Notes: generated by a model not told the origin, from the letters alone. A stretch of DNA of 64,000 bases from Brevundimonas sp. SH203 (GCF_002157625.1 NZ_BDMM01000001.1:310001-374000), one strand, 5' to 3'. Positions 1 through 9,569 are shown, counted from the stretch's first letter. Made by a program: numbers and translations.

Positions 1-1203
1 GACCCGCTCGGGGTTCAGGAACCGCTCGAACAGCAGGCCGAACCGAAGCGGGTCCAGGTCGGTGATGGTCAGGGACCAGGCCACCAGCGAGCCGGCGCCG
101 GACCCCCGCCCCGGCCCGACCGGTATGCCGTGTTCCTTGGCCCATTTGATGAAGTCCGACACGATCAGGAAGTAGCCGGGGAACCCCATCTGCTGGATGA
201 TCCCGACCTCCCATTCCAGCCGGGTCCAGTATTCCTCCTCCGGCACGGCGGGCGTCACCTGGGTCAGACGGACCTTCAGCCCCTCGCGCGCCTGGTGGGC
301 CAGTTCGTCGGCCTCGGATCGTCCCGCCCCGGTGTCGAAGCGCGGCAGGATCGGCGCATGGGTCTGGACCAGGAAGGCGCAGCGCCGGGCGATGTCGATG
401 GTGTTGTCGCAGGCCTCGGGCAGGTCGGCGAACAGGTCGCGCATCGCCTCGGCCGACTTGAACCAGTGTTCGCCGGTGATGCGGCGACGATCTTCCTGCC
501 CCGTAAAGGCGCCGTCGGCGATGCACAGCAGGGCGTCGTGCGACTTCGCCTGGGCGGCCTTGGCGTAATAGACATCGTTGGTGGCGACCAGCGGAACGTC
601 GTTGGCATAGGCCCATTCGACCAGCCCCGGCTCGGCCCGCCGCTCGTCGTCCAGACCGTGGCGTTGAAGCTCGACATAGAAGCGGTCGCCGAACGCGGCC
701 TTCATCTCGGCCAGCGCCCCGGTCGCCTCGGCCGCCTTGCCCTGGGCGAACAGCGGATCGACCGGGCCGTCGGGACCGCCCGACAGCAGGATCAGTCCTT
801 CGGAGCGCGCCACGACCTGATCCCAGGCCACCCCCGGCTCGGCCATCTCGCCCGCATCCAGATAGGCCGAGGACGACAGGGCGCACAGGTTCAACCAACC
901 CGCCGCATCCTGGGCCAGCAGCACCACGGTCGGCGTCTTGGCCCAGCGCGCATTGACCTGGCCGCCGATGCCCACGACCGGCAGGGCGCAGGCGACAATG
1001 GGCTGGACGCCCGCGTCCTTGGCCGTCTGGCTGAACTCCAGCGCACCGAACAGATTGGCGCGGTCCGCCACGGCCACGGCGGGCATTCCGGCGTCCGCCG
1101 CCAGCTTGCCGACCTTGCTGGCCTTGATCGCGCCTTCCAGCAGCGAATAGGCCGAACGAACCCGCAGATGGACGAAACCCTGGCTGTTCATCGGCTGGCT
1201 CAC
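1..1203 (-). CDS. dnaE: DNA polymerase III alpha subunit, N-terminal part (runs off left edge)
   Basis: This is the first 401 codons of the catalytic replicase subunit (family C polymerase). The gene continues beyond base 1. The translation starts with the PHP domain: [17 protein letters not shown], then [14 protein letters not shown], and later [20 protein letters not shown]. It reaches the start of the polymerase core with [20 protein letters not shown] and [14 protein letters not shown]. The frame is open to the window edge. I chose the GTG at 1203 because a GGAG sits about 7 nt upstream; an ATG four codons in (1191) is the alternative. The 5' region up to 1449 holds repeated TTCAGACG motifs, two GANTC sites and the sidA-like gene, all on the same strand. 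Confidence 0.95.
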   Translation of the reverse strand, partial: MSQPMNSQGFVHLRVRSAYSLLEGAIKASKVGKLAADAGMPAVAVADRANLFGALEFSQTAKDAGVQPIVACALPVVGIGGQVNARWAKTPTVVLLAQDAAGWLNLCALSSSAYLDAGEMAEPGVAWDQVVARSEGLILLSGGPDGPVDPLFAQGKAAEATGALAEMKAAFGDRFYVELQRHGLDDERRAEPGLVEWAYANDVPLVATNDVYYAKAAQAKSHDALLCIADGAFTGQEDRRRITGEHWFKSAEAMRDLFADLPEACDNTIDIARRCAFLVQTHAPILPRFDTGAGRSEADELAHQAREGLKVRLTQVTPAVPEEEYWTRLEWEVGIIQQMGFPGYFLIVSDFIKWAKEHGIPVGPGRGSGAGSLVAWSLTITDLDPLRFGLLFERFLNPERV

Positions 1204-1416
1204 TGGATCTCCGTCTCGGGCGGCGACGCAAAGTCCGCCACCATCACACCTGCTGCGAGTCTCACATCCTGCGCCGGGCGGCCATCGCAAACCAGAGGCC
1301 CGGCTTCATCATCCCCAGAAGAGCCACGAACCGACGGCCGCCCGCACATGAAAAAACAGAGTCTGAATCGTCTGAACTTCGCCTATCGCCTTGATTTCCT
1401 TGATTTCCTTGACGCC

Positions 1417-1449
1417 GAATTCAGACGGTATCCACCGACGTCTGAATTC
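1417..1449. repeat. 11-bp perfect inverted repeat between sidA-like gene and dnaE
   Basis: GAATTCAGACG (1417-1427) and CGTCTGAATTC (1439-1449) are perfect reverse complements around an 11-nt loop. They lie directly after the stop codon of the sidA-like gene. More copies of the TCAGACG core lie at 1450-1457 and 1533-1540, and as CGTCTGA near 1369. Competing hairpins are therefore possible. It may be a terminator or attenuator for the small gene, but it has no clear U-tract. Confidence 0.6.
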
Positions 1450-1545
1450 TCAGACGGCGGTGACGCTGAACGCCAGGGTCCAGACCATCCACACGAAGCC
1501 GCCGCAGCAGGCCAGGGACAACATATCTCTCATCAGACGGGGCAT
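1450..1545 (-). CDS. sidA: SidA-like SOS-induced cell-division inhibitor (31 aa membrane peptide)
   Basis: This is a 31-residue ORF (start MPRLMRDML, end TLAFSVTAV) with one hydrophobic segment from about residue 10 to 31, rich in Trp, Val and Leu. An AGGAAAG ribosome site ends 3 nt before the ATG at 1545. Two LexA-type boxes lie 23-55 bp upstream. In Caulobacter, SidA is a 29-residue inner-membrane peptide that is LexA-repressed and blocks division through the late divisome proteins FtsW/FtsN. Size, topology, SOS control and lineage all match. Orthology is inferred because I could not align it to the Caulobacter protein. It has its own terminator-like hairpin and lies upstream of dnaE on the same strand. 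Confidence 0.75.
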   Translation of the reverse strand: MPRLMRDMLSLACCGGFVWMVWTLAFSVTAV

Positions 1546-1567
1546 GGCTTTCCTGAACCTCGCAACT

Positions 1568-1607
1568 GTTCCTTATTCGTTCTATGTTCTATGTATGTTC
1601 CCGTCAA
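1568..1607 (-). promoter_or_regulatory. Two tandem LexA (SOS) boxes and promoter of the sidA-like gene
   Basis: GTTC-N7-GTTC, the alphaproteobacterial LexA operator, occurs twice in a row: 1568-1582 (GTTCCTTATTCGTTC) and 1586-1600 (GTTCTATGTATGTTC). On the minus strand a TTGACG (1607-1602) and a TAGAAC (1584-1579) spaced by 17 nt give a plausible -35/-10 pair. The boxes would cover the spacer, the -10 and the start site. The region is shared with the divergent msrA gene (ATG at 1672), so an effect on msrA cannot be excluded. Confidence 0.8.
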
Positions 1608-1671
1608 GCGCCCGCCGTCGGGAAACCGAATGTCTCTGGCCGACGTATTGCCAATCAGATGACGAAAGGTC

Positions 1672-2280
1672 ATGGCGATGCGGTTCAGGGTTTCCCTTCT
1701 GGCGGCGGCGGTCTTGGTGGCGGCGCCGGTCGTTTACGCCCAGGCGCGTGCGCCGACGTTGCAGACCGCGATTTTCGCCGGCGGCTGTTTCTGGTCCGAG
1801 GAAAAGGCGTTCGACGGCCTGCCCGGCGTGCGATCCGCCGTTTCGGGCTTCGTCGGCGGGCATACGGCTAATCCGACCTATGAGCAGGTGGTGCGCGGCG
1901 GTACCGGCCATATGGAGGCGGTGCAGGTTACGTTCGATCCGCGCGTGGTCAGCTATCGCACCCTGGTGGATCGCTATTGGCGCACCATCGACCCGACCGA
2001 TCCGAACGGCCAGTTCTGCGACTACGGCCCGTCTTATCGGTCGGCCGTCTTCGCGACGCGCGAGCAGAGGGCCGACGCGGTCGCCTCGCGCGATGCGGCC
2101 ATGCGGGTGCTGAGAAAGAGCTTCACCACCCCGGTCGTCGGCATCCAGCGCTTCTGGCCGGCGGGCGCGGAGCATCAGGATTACGCCAGGCGGCACGCCG
2201 CCAGCTATCAGGCCTATCGGCTGGGCTGTCGGCGGCCGGAACGGCTGCGCGCCATCTGGGGCGACGCGGCCGTCAGCTGA
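1672..2280 (+). CDS. msrA: Peptide-methionine (S)-S-oxide reductase, exported
   Basis: It reduces S-epimer methionine sulfoxide in proteins. The catalytic motif GCFWSEE is present (nucleophile Cys39), with later Cys116 in QFCDYG and Cys186 in RLGC as likely resolving cysteines. GHMEAVQVTFDP and HQDYARRH are family-typical. Unlike cytosolic MsrA it begins with a signal peptide (RFRVSLLAAAVLVAAPVVYA, cleavage near residue 23), so it probably works in the periplasm. An AAAGG sits 2 nt before the ATG at 1672 and 8 nt before the in-frame ATG at 1678; the second may be the true start. The stop abuts the stop of lolD on the other strand (shared TGATCA). Confidence 0.92.
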   Translation: MAMRFRVSLLAAAVLVAAPVVYAQARAPTLQTAIFAGGCFWSEEKAFDGLPGVRSAVSGFVGGHTANPTYEQVVRGGTGHMEAVQVTFDPRVVSYRTLVDRYWRTIDPTDPNGQFCDYGPSYRSAVFATREQRADAVASRDAAMRVLRKSFTTPVVGIQRFWPAGAEHQDYARRHAASYQAYRLGCRRPERLRAIWGDAAVS

Positions 2281-2985
2281 TCAATAGGCGTGGCTTTCGG
2301 CCGCGCGTTCTTCCAGATGGCCGTCGCGCAGGGCGAAGACCCGGTCCATATGCCCGGCCAGTTCCATATTGTGGGTGGCGATCAGGGCGGCGACGCCCGT
2401 GGTCTTGGCCAGATCGCGCAGGGATTCGAACACCGACTGGCTGGTGGTCGGGTCCAGATTGCCCGTCGGCTCGTCGGCCAGCAGCAGACGCGGGCCGTTG
2501 GCCAGGGCGCGGGCGATGGCGACGCGCTGCTGTTCCCCGCCCGACAATTGCGCCGGCTGGTGGGTCAGACGCTGGCCCAGGCCCAAGGCCGTCAGGGTGA
2601 CTTCGGCGCGCTTGCGGGCCTCGTCCTGGGCCAGGCCGGCGATCCGCATGGGCAGGGCGACGTTGTCGCGCGCGTCGAACTCGGGCAGCAGGTGGTGGAA
2701 CTGATAGACGAAGCCGATCCGTCCCAGACGCAGGCGCGTGCGGGCGCGTTCGTCCAGATCGCCGACCGGCTCGCCGTCGATGGCGACCGTGCCGCTGGTG
2801 GGCTTTTCCAACAGGCCGGCGGCGTGCAGCAGCGACGACTTGCCCGAGCCCGACGGGCCGATCAGTCCGACCAGTTCGCCCGGATAGACGTCCAGATCGA
2901 CGCCCTTCAGCACGGTCAGACCGCCCTGGGCGGTGTCATAGGTACGGGTCAGGCCGCGCACCGACAGGATGGGGGCCTTACTCAT
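2281..2985 (-). CDS. lolD: Lipoprotein-releasing ABC transporter, ATP-binding subunit
   Basis: This is the ATPase that powers extraction of outer-membrane lipoproteins from the inner membrane to LolA. With the start at 2985 it is 234 aa: Walker A GPSGSGKS (43-50), Q-loop VYQFHHLLPEF, signature LSGGEQQR (147-154), Walker B LLLADEPTGNLD and H-loop IATHN. I chose ATG 2985 over an upstream in-frame start (3021) because [12 protein letters not shown] matches usual LolD N-termini. The start overlaps the end of the permease gene by 8 bp, so the two are translationally coupled. Confidence 0.93.
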   Translation of the reverse strand: MSKAPILSVRGLTRTYDTAQGGLTVLKGVDLDVYPGELVGLIGPSGSGKSSLLHAAGLLEKPTSGTVAIDGEPVGDLDERARTRLRLGRIGFVYQFHHLLPEFDARDNVALPMRIAGLAQDEARKRAEVTLTALGLGQRLTHQPAQLSGGEQQRVAIARALANGPRLLLADEPTGNLDPTTSQSVFESLRDLAKTTGVAALIATHNMELAGHMDRVFALRDGHLEERAAESHAY

Positions 2986-4264
2986 AGCGGAGCGCCTCAA
3001 CGGGATCGATGCGGGACGCATTCCACGACGGCGGCAGGCTGGCGATACAGCTCATCAGCAGCGACCAGAAGGCGACCCAGGTCACGTCGACCGGATCGAC
3101 CAGCGCCGGAATGGCGTCCAGCATATAGACGTCGGAATCGAACAGCTTGGTCTGCAGCACCCATTCCAGGAAATGCTGGATCGACCCGATGTTCCAGCAG
3201 AACAACAGGCCCAGCAACAACCCGGCCAGGGTGCCCGCCACGCCGATCATGGCGCCGGCCATGAAAAAGACGCGCAGGATCGCCGACGGGCTGGCGCCGA
3301 TGGTGCGAAGGATGGCGATGTCGCGGCCCTTGTTCTTCACCAGCATGACGATGCCGGAGATGATGTTCATGGCGGCGATGGCCACGACCAGGCCCAGGAT
3401 GATGCTCATGGCCACCCGTTCGACCTTCAGCGCGCCATAGAAGGCGGCCAAGCGTTCGCGCCAGTCGCTGACGACCGAGCCTGGGCCTGCGGCGGCGCGG
3501 ATGGCGGGGGTCAGGGCGCCGACCTGATCGGGATCGTCCACCTTGATCTCGATGGCGTCCCAGACGCCTTCCTTGCCGAAGAACAGCTGCTGCTGCTCCA
3601 GCGGCATGAAGATGAAGGCGCGGTCGTAATCGGCGGCGCCCGAGCGGAACAGGCCGCCGACGAAATAGGTCTTCTCCAGTCCGCCCAGATTGCCGAAGGC
3701 GCTGTCGGCGCCGGTCGGAGAATACAACGTCACCGGATCACCGACGCGCAGTCCCATGGAGTTGGCCAGGGCGGCGCCGACCAGGATGCGATCCCCGCCA
3801 TACGGCCCCTTGCCGAAGCCGGCGCGCTCCTCGGGCGTCAGGCTGTCGAACACATATTGGGTCTTGGCCAGATCCTCGGGACGGATGCCCTTGGCGATGG
3901 CGCCCGTGGTGTAGCTGCCGACGCGGATCAGGCTTTGCGCCTCGTTCAACGGATTGGCGCTGGCGACGCCCGGCACGGCCTGGATGCGCTTCAGCGCGGC
4001 CTCCCGATCCGGCGAGGTCAGCACCGGCCCCTGCACATACATATGGCCGTTGAAGGCCAACATCCGGCCCAGCAGTTCGCTGCGGAAGCCGGACATGATG
4101 CTCATCACGCTGATCAGCACGGCGACGGCCAGCATGATGCCGATGAAGCTGATGACGGCGATGGTCGCCACCCCGCCCTCCTTGCGCTTGGCGCGCAGGT
4201 AACGAAGGGCCAGACCGATCTCCCACGAGGAGAAGGCGCCGGACGGGCGGGACGGCAGGCTCAA
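2978..4264 (-). CDS. Lipoprotein-releasing ABC transporter permease (LolC/LolE family)
   Basis: This is the membrane subunit of the Lol exporter, about 428 aa. One N-terminal helix ([20 protein letters not shown]) is followed by a large periplasmic domain and three C-terminal helices, the FtsX/LolC layout. The N-terminal [17 protein letters not shown] is the family hallmark. Only one permease gene is present next to lolD, as in many alphaproteobacteria that use a single LolC/E-type subunit. The start is likely TTG at 4264, which overlaps the proS stop (TTGA); upstream codons in the frame lie inside proS and lack family similarity. Confidence 0.9.
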   Translation of the reverse strand: MSLPSRPSGAFSSWEIGLALRYLRAKRKEGGVATIAVISFIGIMLAVAVLISVMSIMSGFRSELLGRMLAFNGHMYVQGPVLTSPDREAALKRIQAVPGVASANPLNEAQSLIRVGSYTTGAIAKGIRPEDLAKTQYVFDSLTPEERAGFGKGPYGGDRILVGAALANSMGLRVGDPVTLYSPTGADSAFGNLGGLEKTYFVGGLFRSGAADYDRAFIFMPLEQQQLFFGKEGVWDAIEIKVDDPDQVGALTPAIRAAAGPGSVVSDWRERLAAFYGALKVERVAMSIILGLVVAIAAMNIISGIVMLVKNKGRDIAILRTIGASPSAILRVFFMAGAMIGVAGTLAGLLLGLLFCWNIGSIQHFLEWVLQTKLFDSDVYMLDAIPALVDPVDVTWVAFWSLLMSCIASLPPSWNASRIDPVEALRYE

Positions 4265-5577
4265 GCGGTCAGCCTTTCGATGGCTTCGGCCAGCGGGACG
4301 GAGACCTTTTCGCCGGTGGCGCGTCGCTTCAGCTCGACCACGCCGTCGGCCAAGCCCTTGGGCCCGATGGTCAGTTGCCACGGCACGCCGATCAGGTCGG
4401 CGGTGGCGAACTTGCCGCCCGGACGTTCGTCGGTGTCGTCGTAGAGGACGTCCTTGCCGCGTTTTTCCAGCTGGGCCACCGCGTCCTCGCAGGCGGCCGA
4501 GACGGCCGCGTCATTGGCGCGCAGATTGATGACGACCACGTCGAACGGCGCCACGGAGTCGGGCCAGACGATGCCGCCCTCGTCGTGACTGGCCTCGATG
4601 ATGGCGCCCAGCAGACGCGAGACGCCGACGCCATAGCTGCCCATGTGGACCTCGGCGTCCTGACCGTCGGGTCCGGCGACCTTGGCCTTCATCGGCGCCG
4701 AATATTTCGTGCCGAAATAGAAGATGTGGCCGACCTCGATGCCGCGCGCGGACAGGCGGTCGTCCTCGGTCGTCCTGGCCTCGAACTGGGCCTGGTCGTG
4801 CATTTCTTCGGTGGCGGCGTAGAGGGCGGTGCGTTCGTCGAACACGGCCTGAACCGCTTCCGGGCTGAAGTCGTCGCCGGGCGCGGGCATCTCGACCAGT
4901 TTGCGATCGCAGAAGACTTCGCTTTCGCCCGTTTCGGCCAGGACGATGAACTCGTGGCTCAGTTCGCCGCCGATGGGGCCGGTGTCGGCGCGCATCGGCA
5001 CGGCCTTCAGCCCCAGCCGGGCGAAGGTGTTCAGATAGGCGGTGAACATGCGGTTGTAGGCGACGCGGGCCGCCGCTTCGTCCACGTCGAAGGAATAGGC
5101 GTCCTTCATCAGGAACTCGCGCCCGCGCATCACGCCGAAGCGCGGACGGCGCTCGTCGCGGAACTTCCACTGGATATGAAACAGGTTCAGCGGCAGCGAC
5201 TTGTAGGACTTCACATAGGCCCGGAAGATGTCGGTGATCATCTCCTCGTTGGTGGGGCCGTACAGCAGCTCGCGCTCGTGCCGGTCGGTGATGCGAAGCA
5301 TCTCGGGGCCATAGGCGTCGTAACGGCCGCTCTCGCGCCACAGGTCGGCCAGTTGCAGCGTCGGCATCAGCAGTTCGACCGCCCCTGCCCGCATCTGCTC
5401 CTCGCGCACGATCTGCTCGATCTTGCGCAGCACCTTCAGACCCAGCGGCAGCCAGGCGTAGATGCCGGCGGCCTCCTGTTTGATCATGCCCGCGCGCAGC
5501 ATCAGCTGGTGCGAGACGATCTGGGCGTCCGAAGGGGCTTCCTTCAGCGTGGGCAGGAAAAAGCGCGACAGGCGCAT
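4261..5577 (-). CDS. proS: Prolyl-tRNA synthetase (short alphaproteobacterial type)
   Basis: It charges tRNA-Pro. The 438 aa form lacks the large editing insertion of the E. coli type, as expected in alphaproteobacteria. Class II motifs are visible: [16 protein letters not shown] segment [40 protein letters not shown], and [15 protein letters not shown], with a C-terminal anticodon-binding domain. Start ATG 5577 ([15 protein letters not shown]) is preferred over the longer frame. It overlaps the next gene (lolC/E) by 4 bp, and the shared operon order proS-lolCD is common in this class. Confidence 0.96.
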   Translation of the reverse strand: MRLSRFFLPTLKEAPSDAQIVSHQLMLRAGMIKQEAAGIYAWLPLGLKVLRKIEQIVREEQMRAGAVELLMPTLQLADLWRESGRYDAYGPEMLRITDRHERELLYGPTNEEMITDIFRAYVKSYKSLPLNLFHIQWKFRDERRPRFGVMRGREFLMKDAYSFDVDEAAARVAYNRMFTAYLNTFARLGLKAVPMRADTGPIGGELSHEFIVLAETGESEVFCDRKLVEMPAPGDDFSPEAVQAVFDERTALYAATEEMHDQAQFEARTTEDDRLSARGIEVGHIFYFGTKYSAPMKAKVAGPDGQDAEVHMGSYGVGVSRLLGAIIEASHDEGGIVWPDSVAPFDVVVINLRANDAAVSAACEDAVAQLEKRGKDVLYDDTDERPGGKFATADLIGVPWQLTIGPKGLADGVVELKRRATGEKVSVPLAEAIERLTA

Positions 5578-5655
5578 GATCGGGAATCCTAAGGCGTAGA
5601 GACGAAACAAGGCTTTAGCCGCTGGACCGGGGCGAAAGCTAGACCGGCTTGCGCT

Positions 5656-5922
5656 TTAGACCGCCGGGGCCTGCGAGAAGTCCGGCAGGGGCAGCCAGCC
5701 GGTGAAGATCAGCACCATGACGCCGACCCAGACGATGGCCGAGACCCAGGTAGTGGTCAGGAACTTCTTCTTCAGGTTCGGGGTGCGGGGCGCGCCCCAT
5801 TGGGCGCCGTCGGTCGGCGGCTCGTGCGTTTCCTGCGACGTGCCGAGCGGCAGGACGGCGAACAGCACCGTCCACCAGACGATGATGTAGATGCCGATCA
5901 TGGTCAGGGGGCCGATGGGCAT
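5656..5922 (-). CDS. DUF1467 family membrane protein
   Basis: An 88-residue protein with two transmembrane helices (about 7-25 and 58-78), separated by a polar loop that includes GAQWGAPRTPNLKKKF. The TIIGIYIIVWWTVLFAVLPLG-like N-terminus is typical of the DUF1467 family. This family is regularly found just upstream of proS in alphaproteobacteria. The function is unknown. It lies between the DUF3088 gene and proS on the same strand and is probably cotranscribed. Confidence 0.8.
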   Translation of the reverse strand: MPIGPLTMIGIYIIVWWTVLFAVLPLGTSQETHEPPTDGAQWGAPRTPNLKKKFLTTTWVSAIVWVGVMVLIFTGWLPLPDFSQAPAV

Positions 5923-5935
5923 GACGGACCTCGTC

Positions 5936-6274
5936 TTAAGGGTGCGGCCGGCCGACGCCGTAGCGGGCGGCGAGATAGGGGGCGATGGCGTGGTCCTGCA
6001 GGAAACGACGGCCGGTCGCCGCGCTGATCTCGGCCTGGGGCCAATCCAGTTCGCCGTCCAGGATCAGGATCGGACAGCTCTGATGCGCCTCGCCCACCTG
6101 TGCGATGACCGGCGGACGCGGCTTGGCATGATCCAGATAGACCACATCCAGCGCGTCGCGAAGTTGCGGATAGAAGGCCAGGACGCCCTCGATATAGGCG
6201 CCGGGCGGACAGAACCACGGTCCACCCTGGTCGTCATGCCAGTCGGGATTCAGCAGAAAGAGCGTCTCGGCCAT
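5936..6274 (-). CDS. DUF3088 family protein
   Basis: A soluble protein of 112 aa beginning MAETLFLLNPDW. It has an FCPPGAYIEGVLAFYP segment and an HQSCPILILDGE strand reminiscent of thioredoxin-like folds. This pattern agrees with my memory of DUF3088, whose function is unknown. It sits 13 bp upstream of the DUF1467 gene and 91 bp downstream of rnj, on the same strand. I see no catalytic motif I would trust. Confidence 0.6.
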   Translation of the reverse strand: MAETLFLLNPDWHDDQGGPWFCPPGAYIEGVLAFYPQLRDALDVVYLDHAKPRPPVIAQVGEAHQSCPILILDGELDWPQAEISAATGRRFLQDHAIAPYLAARYGVGRPHP

Positions 6275-6365
6275 GCCCCAGCCTATAGCCGATGCGGGCG
6301 GCCTGTCGCGACCGCTAATCGCATCGGGCGGCCCGGCCGTTCGGGTTCCAAACAGCCGGGTTCGA

Positions 6366-8039
6366 TCAGACGCGCAGGACGACCGTCTCGACGATGGGAC
6401 GACGATCCCAGACCTGCTGACTGGCCTTCTTCAGAACGCGGGCGATGGCCTGTTCGACCACCATCTCATCCTCCAGAGCCTCGCCCTTCAGGTTCTTGAC
6501 CACCTGTTCGACACGCTCGGCCAGATCGTCCAGCACGTCGCCCAGCGGCTTCTGCAGATCGCCGGGCAGGCCCACGCTGCGGATGTCGATGTCGCTGACG
6601 ATGCGGCCGCGCTTGTCCAGGGCGAAGCTGACGATCAACACGCCGTTGGTCGAGGCGTGGCGACGTTCCTTAAGCGCCTCGCCCTGTTCCGTGACCAGCA
6701 TCCCGCCGTCGACATAGAGGCGGCCGTTCGGCACCTCGTCGACGATCTGGGCCGGCCCGGGCGCCAGGCGAACCATGTCGCCGTTGCGCGGCGTGACCGT
6801 TTCCTTGACCCCGACCTCCTTGGCCAGGTTGGCGTGTTCCAGCAGGAAGCGCCGCACGCCATGGGTCGGCACCGCGATCTGCGGCCGCGCCCATTCGTAC
6901 ATCTGCTTCAACTCGTCGCGGCACGGGTGGCCGGAGACGTGGATGCCGGGGTGATCCTTCTCGGTGTAGAGGCGCACGCCGCGATCCGCGAGCCGGTCCT
7001 GCAGATTGCCGATGGCGAGTTCGTTGCCCGGAATCTGACGCGATGAGAAGATGCAGTGGTCGCCCAGACCCAGTTTGACGGTCGGATGGGTGCCGTCGGC
7101 GACGCGCGACAGGGCCGCCCTCGCCTCTCCCTGGCTGCCGGTGCAGAGATACAGGATCTGGTCGGCGGGCCAGACGCGGGCCTCCTCGTCCGACAGGAAG
7201 GGTTTGACGTCCTGCAACATGCCGACGTGTTTCGCCGCCGCCGTGATCCGGTGCATCGACCGTCCGGCCAGAGCGACGCGACGCCCGCAGGCCTCAGCCG
7301 CGCGGATCACGCTGTCCATCCGGGCGACGTTCGAGGCGAAACAGCCTACGGCGACACGGCCCTTCAGGGTCGAGATCAGCTTGGAGATGGCGACGGCGAC
7401 ATCGCCCTCGGACCCGGCGACGCCCGGCACGAAGACATTGGTGGAATCGCACACCATGGCCAGCACGCCCTCGTCGCCCAGGGCGCGGATGGCGGGGGCG
7501 TCGGTCTTGGTCCCGATCACCGGCTGGTCGTCGATCTTCCAGTCGCCGGTGTGGAACACCGTGCCCAGAGGCGTGTCGATGGCCAGGCCGCTGGGCTCGG
7601 CGATCGAGTGGGTCATGTTGACGAAGGTGACGCCGAACGAACCGATGTCGACCGTGCCGCCCAGCGGCACCTCGATCAATTCGACCTGATCCAGAATGCC
7701 GCGCTCGCGCAGCTTGTCGCGGATCAGATAGGCGGTGAAGGGCGTGGCGTAGATCGGCGCCTTGATGCGCGGCCACAACCAGCCCAGGGCGCCGATATGG
7801 TCTTCGTGCGCATGGGTCAGGACGATGCCCTTGATCGTCTCGCCCTGCAGATAGGTCGGATCGGGCACGATCACATCCACGCCGGGCGTGGACAGGTCGC
7901 CGAAGGTGACGCCGACGTCGACGATCAGCCATTCACGGTTCGCCTCTGGGCCGAAGCCGTAGGCGTTCAGGTTCATACCGACCTCGTCCGAGCCGCCCAG
8001 CGGCAGGAAAACGAGTTCGTCTTGGTTTTGCTTTTTCAT
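6366..8039 (-). CDS. rnj: Ribonuclease J
   Basis: A metallo-beta-lactamase/beta-CASP ribonuclease with 5'-exo and endo activity in mRNA decay and rRNA maturation. It is 557 aa. The zinc site THAHEDHIG is at residues 75-83. NMTHSIAEPSG, VFHTGDWKID, CDSTN and HVSGHPCRDEL are the other conserved blocks, followed by a C-terminal domain. The start is ATG 8039, which abuts the coaX stop. The neighbours are coaX and birA upstream, the usual alphaproteobacterial order after the nuo operon. Confidence 0.95.
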   Translation of the reverse strand: MKKQNQDELVFLPLGGSDEVGMNLNAYGFGPEANREWLIVDVGVTFGDLSTPGVDVIVPDPTYLQGETIKGIVLTHAHEDHIGALGWLWPRIKAPIYATPFTAYLIRDKLRERGILDQVELIEVPLGGTVDIGSFGVTFVNMTHSIAEPSGLAIDTPLGTVFHTGDWKIDDQPVIGTKTDAPAIRALGDEGVLAMVCDSTNVFVPGVAGSEGDVAVAISKLISTLKGRVAVGCFASNVARMDSVIRAAEACGRRVALAGRSMHRITAAAKHVGMLQDVKPFLSDEEARVWPADQILYLCTGSQGEARAALSRVADGTHPTVKLGLGDHCIFSSRQIPGNELAIGNLQDRLADRGVRLYTEKDHPGIHVSGHPCRDELKQMYEWARPQIAVPTHGVRRFLLEHANLAKEVGVKETVTPRNGDMVRLAPGPAQIVDEVPNGRLYVDGGMLVTEQGEALKERRHASTNGVLIVSFALDKRGRIVSDIDIRSVGLPGDLQKPLGDVLDDLAERVEQVVKNLKGEALEDEMVVEQAIARVLKKASQQVWDRRPIVETVVLRV

Positions 8040-8816
8040 TCAGTCAGTCAGATGGGCGTTACGACGCCAGATTGCGAGGAGGCCGCGAATAGTCAGGTCG
8101 GAATCGAAATGGTCGATGCTGTCGGTCGCGCCTTCGAACAGGCTGGCGACGCCGCCGGTGCCGATCACCGTCATGGGCCGACCCCATTCGGCCTTGATGC
8201 GCCCGACCAGGCCTTCGATCAGCGAAACATAGCCCCAGAAGACGCCGGACTGCATGGCCTCGACCGTGCCGCGACCGATGACGTGGTCGGGACGCTGGAT
8301 GGCGATGCGCGGCAGTTTGGCCGCCGCCTCGTGCAGGGCCTGGAGCGACAGATTGATGCCCGGCGCGATCAGCCCGCCCTCGAACGCGCCGTCGTCCGCC
8401 ACGATGTCGAAGGTCGTCGCCGTGCCGCTGTCGATCACGATCAGGTCGCCGGAATAGAGCAGCTTGGCCCCGATGGCGTTGACCAGACGGTCGGCCCCGG
8501 CCTCGCTGGGCTTTGCGATCCGCACGTCGATTCCCAGATCGACGTTCTCGCCGATTACCAGCGGTTCGATGTTCAGATAGCGCCGCGCCAGATTTCGCAG
8601 GTTGAAGATCGATTGCGGCACGACGCTGGAGATGATGCAGCCCGTCAGGTCCGCGACCGCCATCCCCTTCATCACCATCAACTGGTTCAGCCAGACAGCG
8701 TATTCGTCCGCCGTGCGGCTGGCCTCGGTGGCCGCGCGCCATTGGGCGATCCAGTCCGAACCGTCGTGAACGGCGAACAGCGTATTGGTGTTGCCCTGCT
8801 CGATGGCCAGCAGCAT
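8040..8816 (-). CDS. coaX: Type III pantothenate kinase
   Basis: It catalyses the first step of coenzyme A synthesis from pantothenate and ATP, in the ASKHA fold. It is 258 aa. The N-terminal phosphate loop reads AIEQGNTNT, with Glu where many bacteria have Asp (DVGNTNT); I believe this variant is usual in Caulobacterales. Also visible are [29 protein letters not shown] and [11 protein letters not shown]. The start ATG overlaps the birA stop (TGATG), so it is translationally coupled. Confidence 0.93.
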   Translation of the reverse strand: MLLAIEQGNTNTLFAVHDGSDWIAQWRAATEASRTADEYAVWLNQLMVMKGMAVADLTGCIISSVVPQSIFNLRNLARRYLNIEPLVIGENVDLGIDVRIAKPSEAGADRLVNAIGAKLLYSGDLIVIDSGTATTFDIVADDGAFEGGLIAPGINLSLQALHEAAAKLPRIAIQRPDHVIGRGTVEAMQSGVFWGYVSLIEGLVGRIKAEWGRPMTVIGTGGVASLFEGATDSIDHFDSDLTIRGLLAIWRRNAHLTD

Positions 8817-9565
8817 CAGACGGTCTTTCCGAAGAAGACGTCGCCGGCCGAAATCAGCCGCACCGAACCATCGGCCAGACGCAGACGCAGGGCGCCGTCC
8901 GGCTCCACCCCCTCGGCCAGCCCCTCGATGGTCTCATTGTCCAGACGCGCCGTGCAGGGACCGTTCAGCCCGGTCAGACGGCTGGTCCAGGCGTCCAGCA
9001 CCGGCTCGAACCCCATCGTCTGCCAGCGGCCCCACCAGACGGCGAAGGTCTCGGCCAGGATTTCCGCGGCGGCCTCGATGGGCGGGGCGAAGGTCAGGTC
9101 GTCCCGCAGCTTTTCGGCGATGGCGGCCGAGGCGCGTTCGGTGCCCTCGGGCGCATGGGTCAGGTTCACGCCGATGCCGATGGCCAGCCACAGCCCGCCC
9201 GCCGGATGGGGGCCGCTTTCGATCAATATGCCCGAGACCTTACGGCCGTCCAGCAGCACGTCGTTGGGCCATTTGATCGAGACCAGGGCCGGCGACACGA
9301 ACACATCCAGCAGGTCGGCGACCGCCAGGGCCGTGACGAACGTCGTCTGGGCCGCTTCGCGAGCCGATCCATGAAACCTGATGAGCAGGGTCGCAGCCAG
9401 ATTGCCCGGCTTGTCGATCCACCCCCGTCCGCGACGGCCGCGCCCCGCCGTCTGGCGGCGCGCGATGATCCATTTCGGCCCAACCTCTCCGGCTTCCGCC
9501 AGCCGACGAGCCTCCGACAGCGTCGAATCGATCTCGTCCAGTATGACCAGGGAGGCGGGCGTCAA
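8816..9565 (-). CDS. birA: Biotin--[acetyl-CoA-carboxylase] ligase
   Basis: It attaches biotin to the carboxyl carrier protein. It is 249 aa. The biotinyl-AMP loop is GRGRRGRGW, followed by [19 protein letters not shown] and the C-terminal domain. There is no N-terminal helix-turn-helix, so this is the monofunctional ligase form and not a repressor. The start codon is TTG at 9565, 4 bp after the nuoN stop. In many alphaproteobacteria this gene follows nuoN directly. Confidence 0.93.
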   Translation of the reverse strand: MTPASLVILDEIDSTLSEARRLAEAGEVGPKWIIARRQTAGRGRRGRGWIDKPGNLAATLLIRFHGSAREAAQTTFVTALAVADLLDVFVSPALVSIKWPNDVLLDGRKVSGILIESGPHPAGGLWLAIGIGVNLTHAPEGTERASAAIAEKLRDDLTFAPPIEAAAEILAETFAVWWGRWQTMGFEPVLDAWTSRLTGLNGPCTARLDNETIEGLAEGVEPDGALRLRLADGSVRLISAGDVFFGKTV

Positions 9566-9569
9566 CGCC

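Noticed and set aside
130..1662. 510-codon plus-strand frame over dnaE and sidA region
   Set aside because: Antisense to dnaE; composition is that of a shadow frame in high-GC DNA, with no ribosome site or protein family.
2969..4444. Long plus-strand frame opposite lolC/E
   Set aside because: Very rich in Gly, Ala, Asp, His and Gln, as expected from the reverse complement of a membrane protein gene; the minus strand holds clear family motifs.
7056..9374. 772-codon plus-strand frame opposite rnj, coaX and birA
   Set aside because: It spans three real genes on the other strand; no domain is recognisable.
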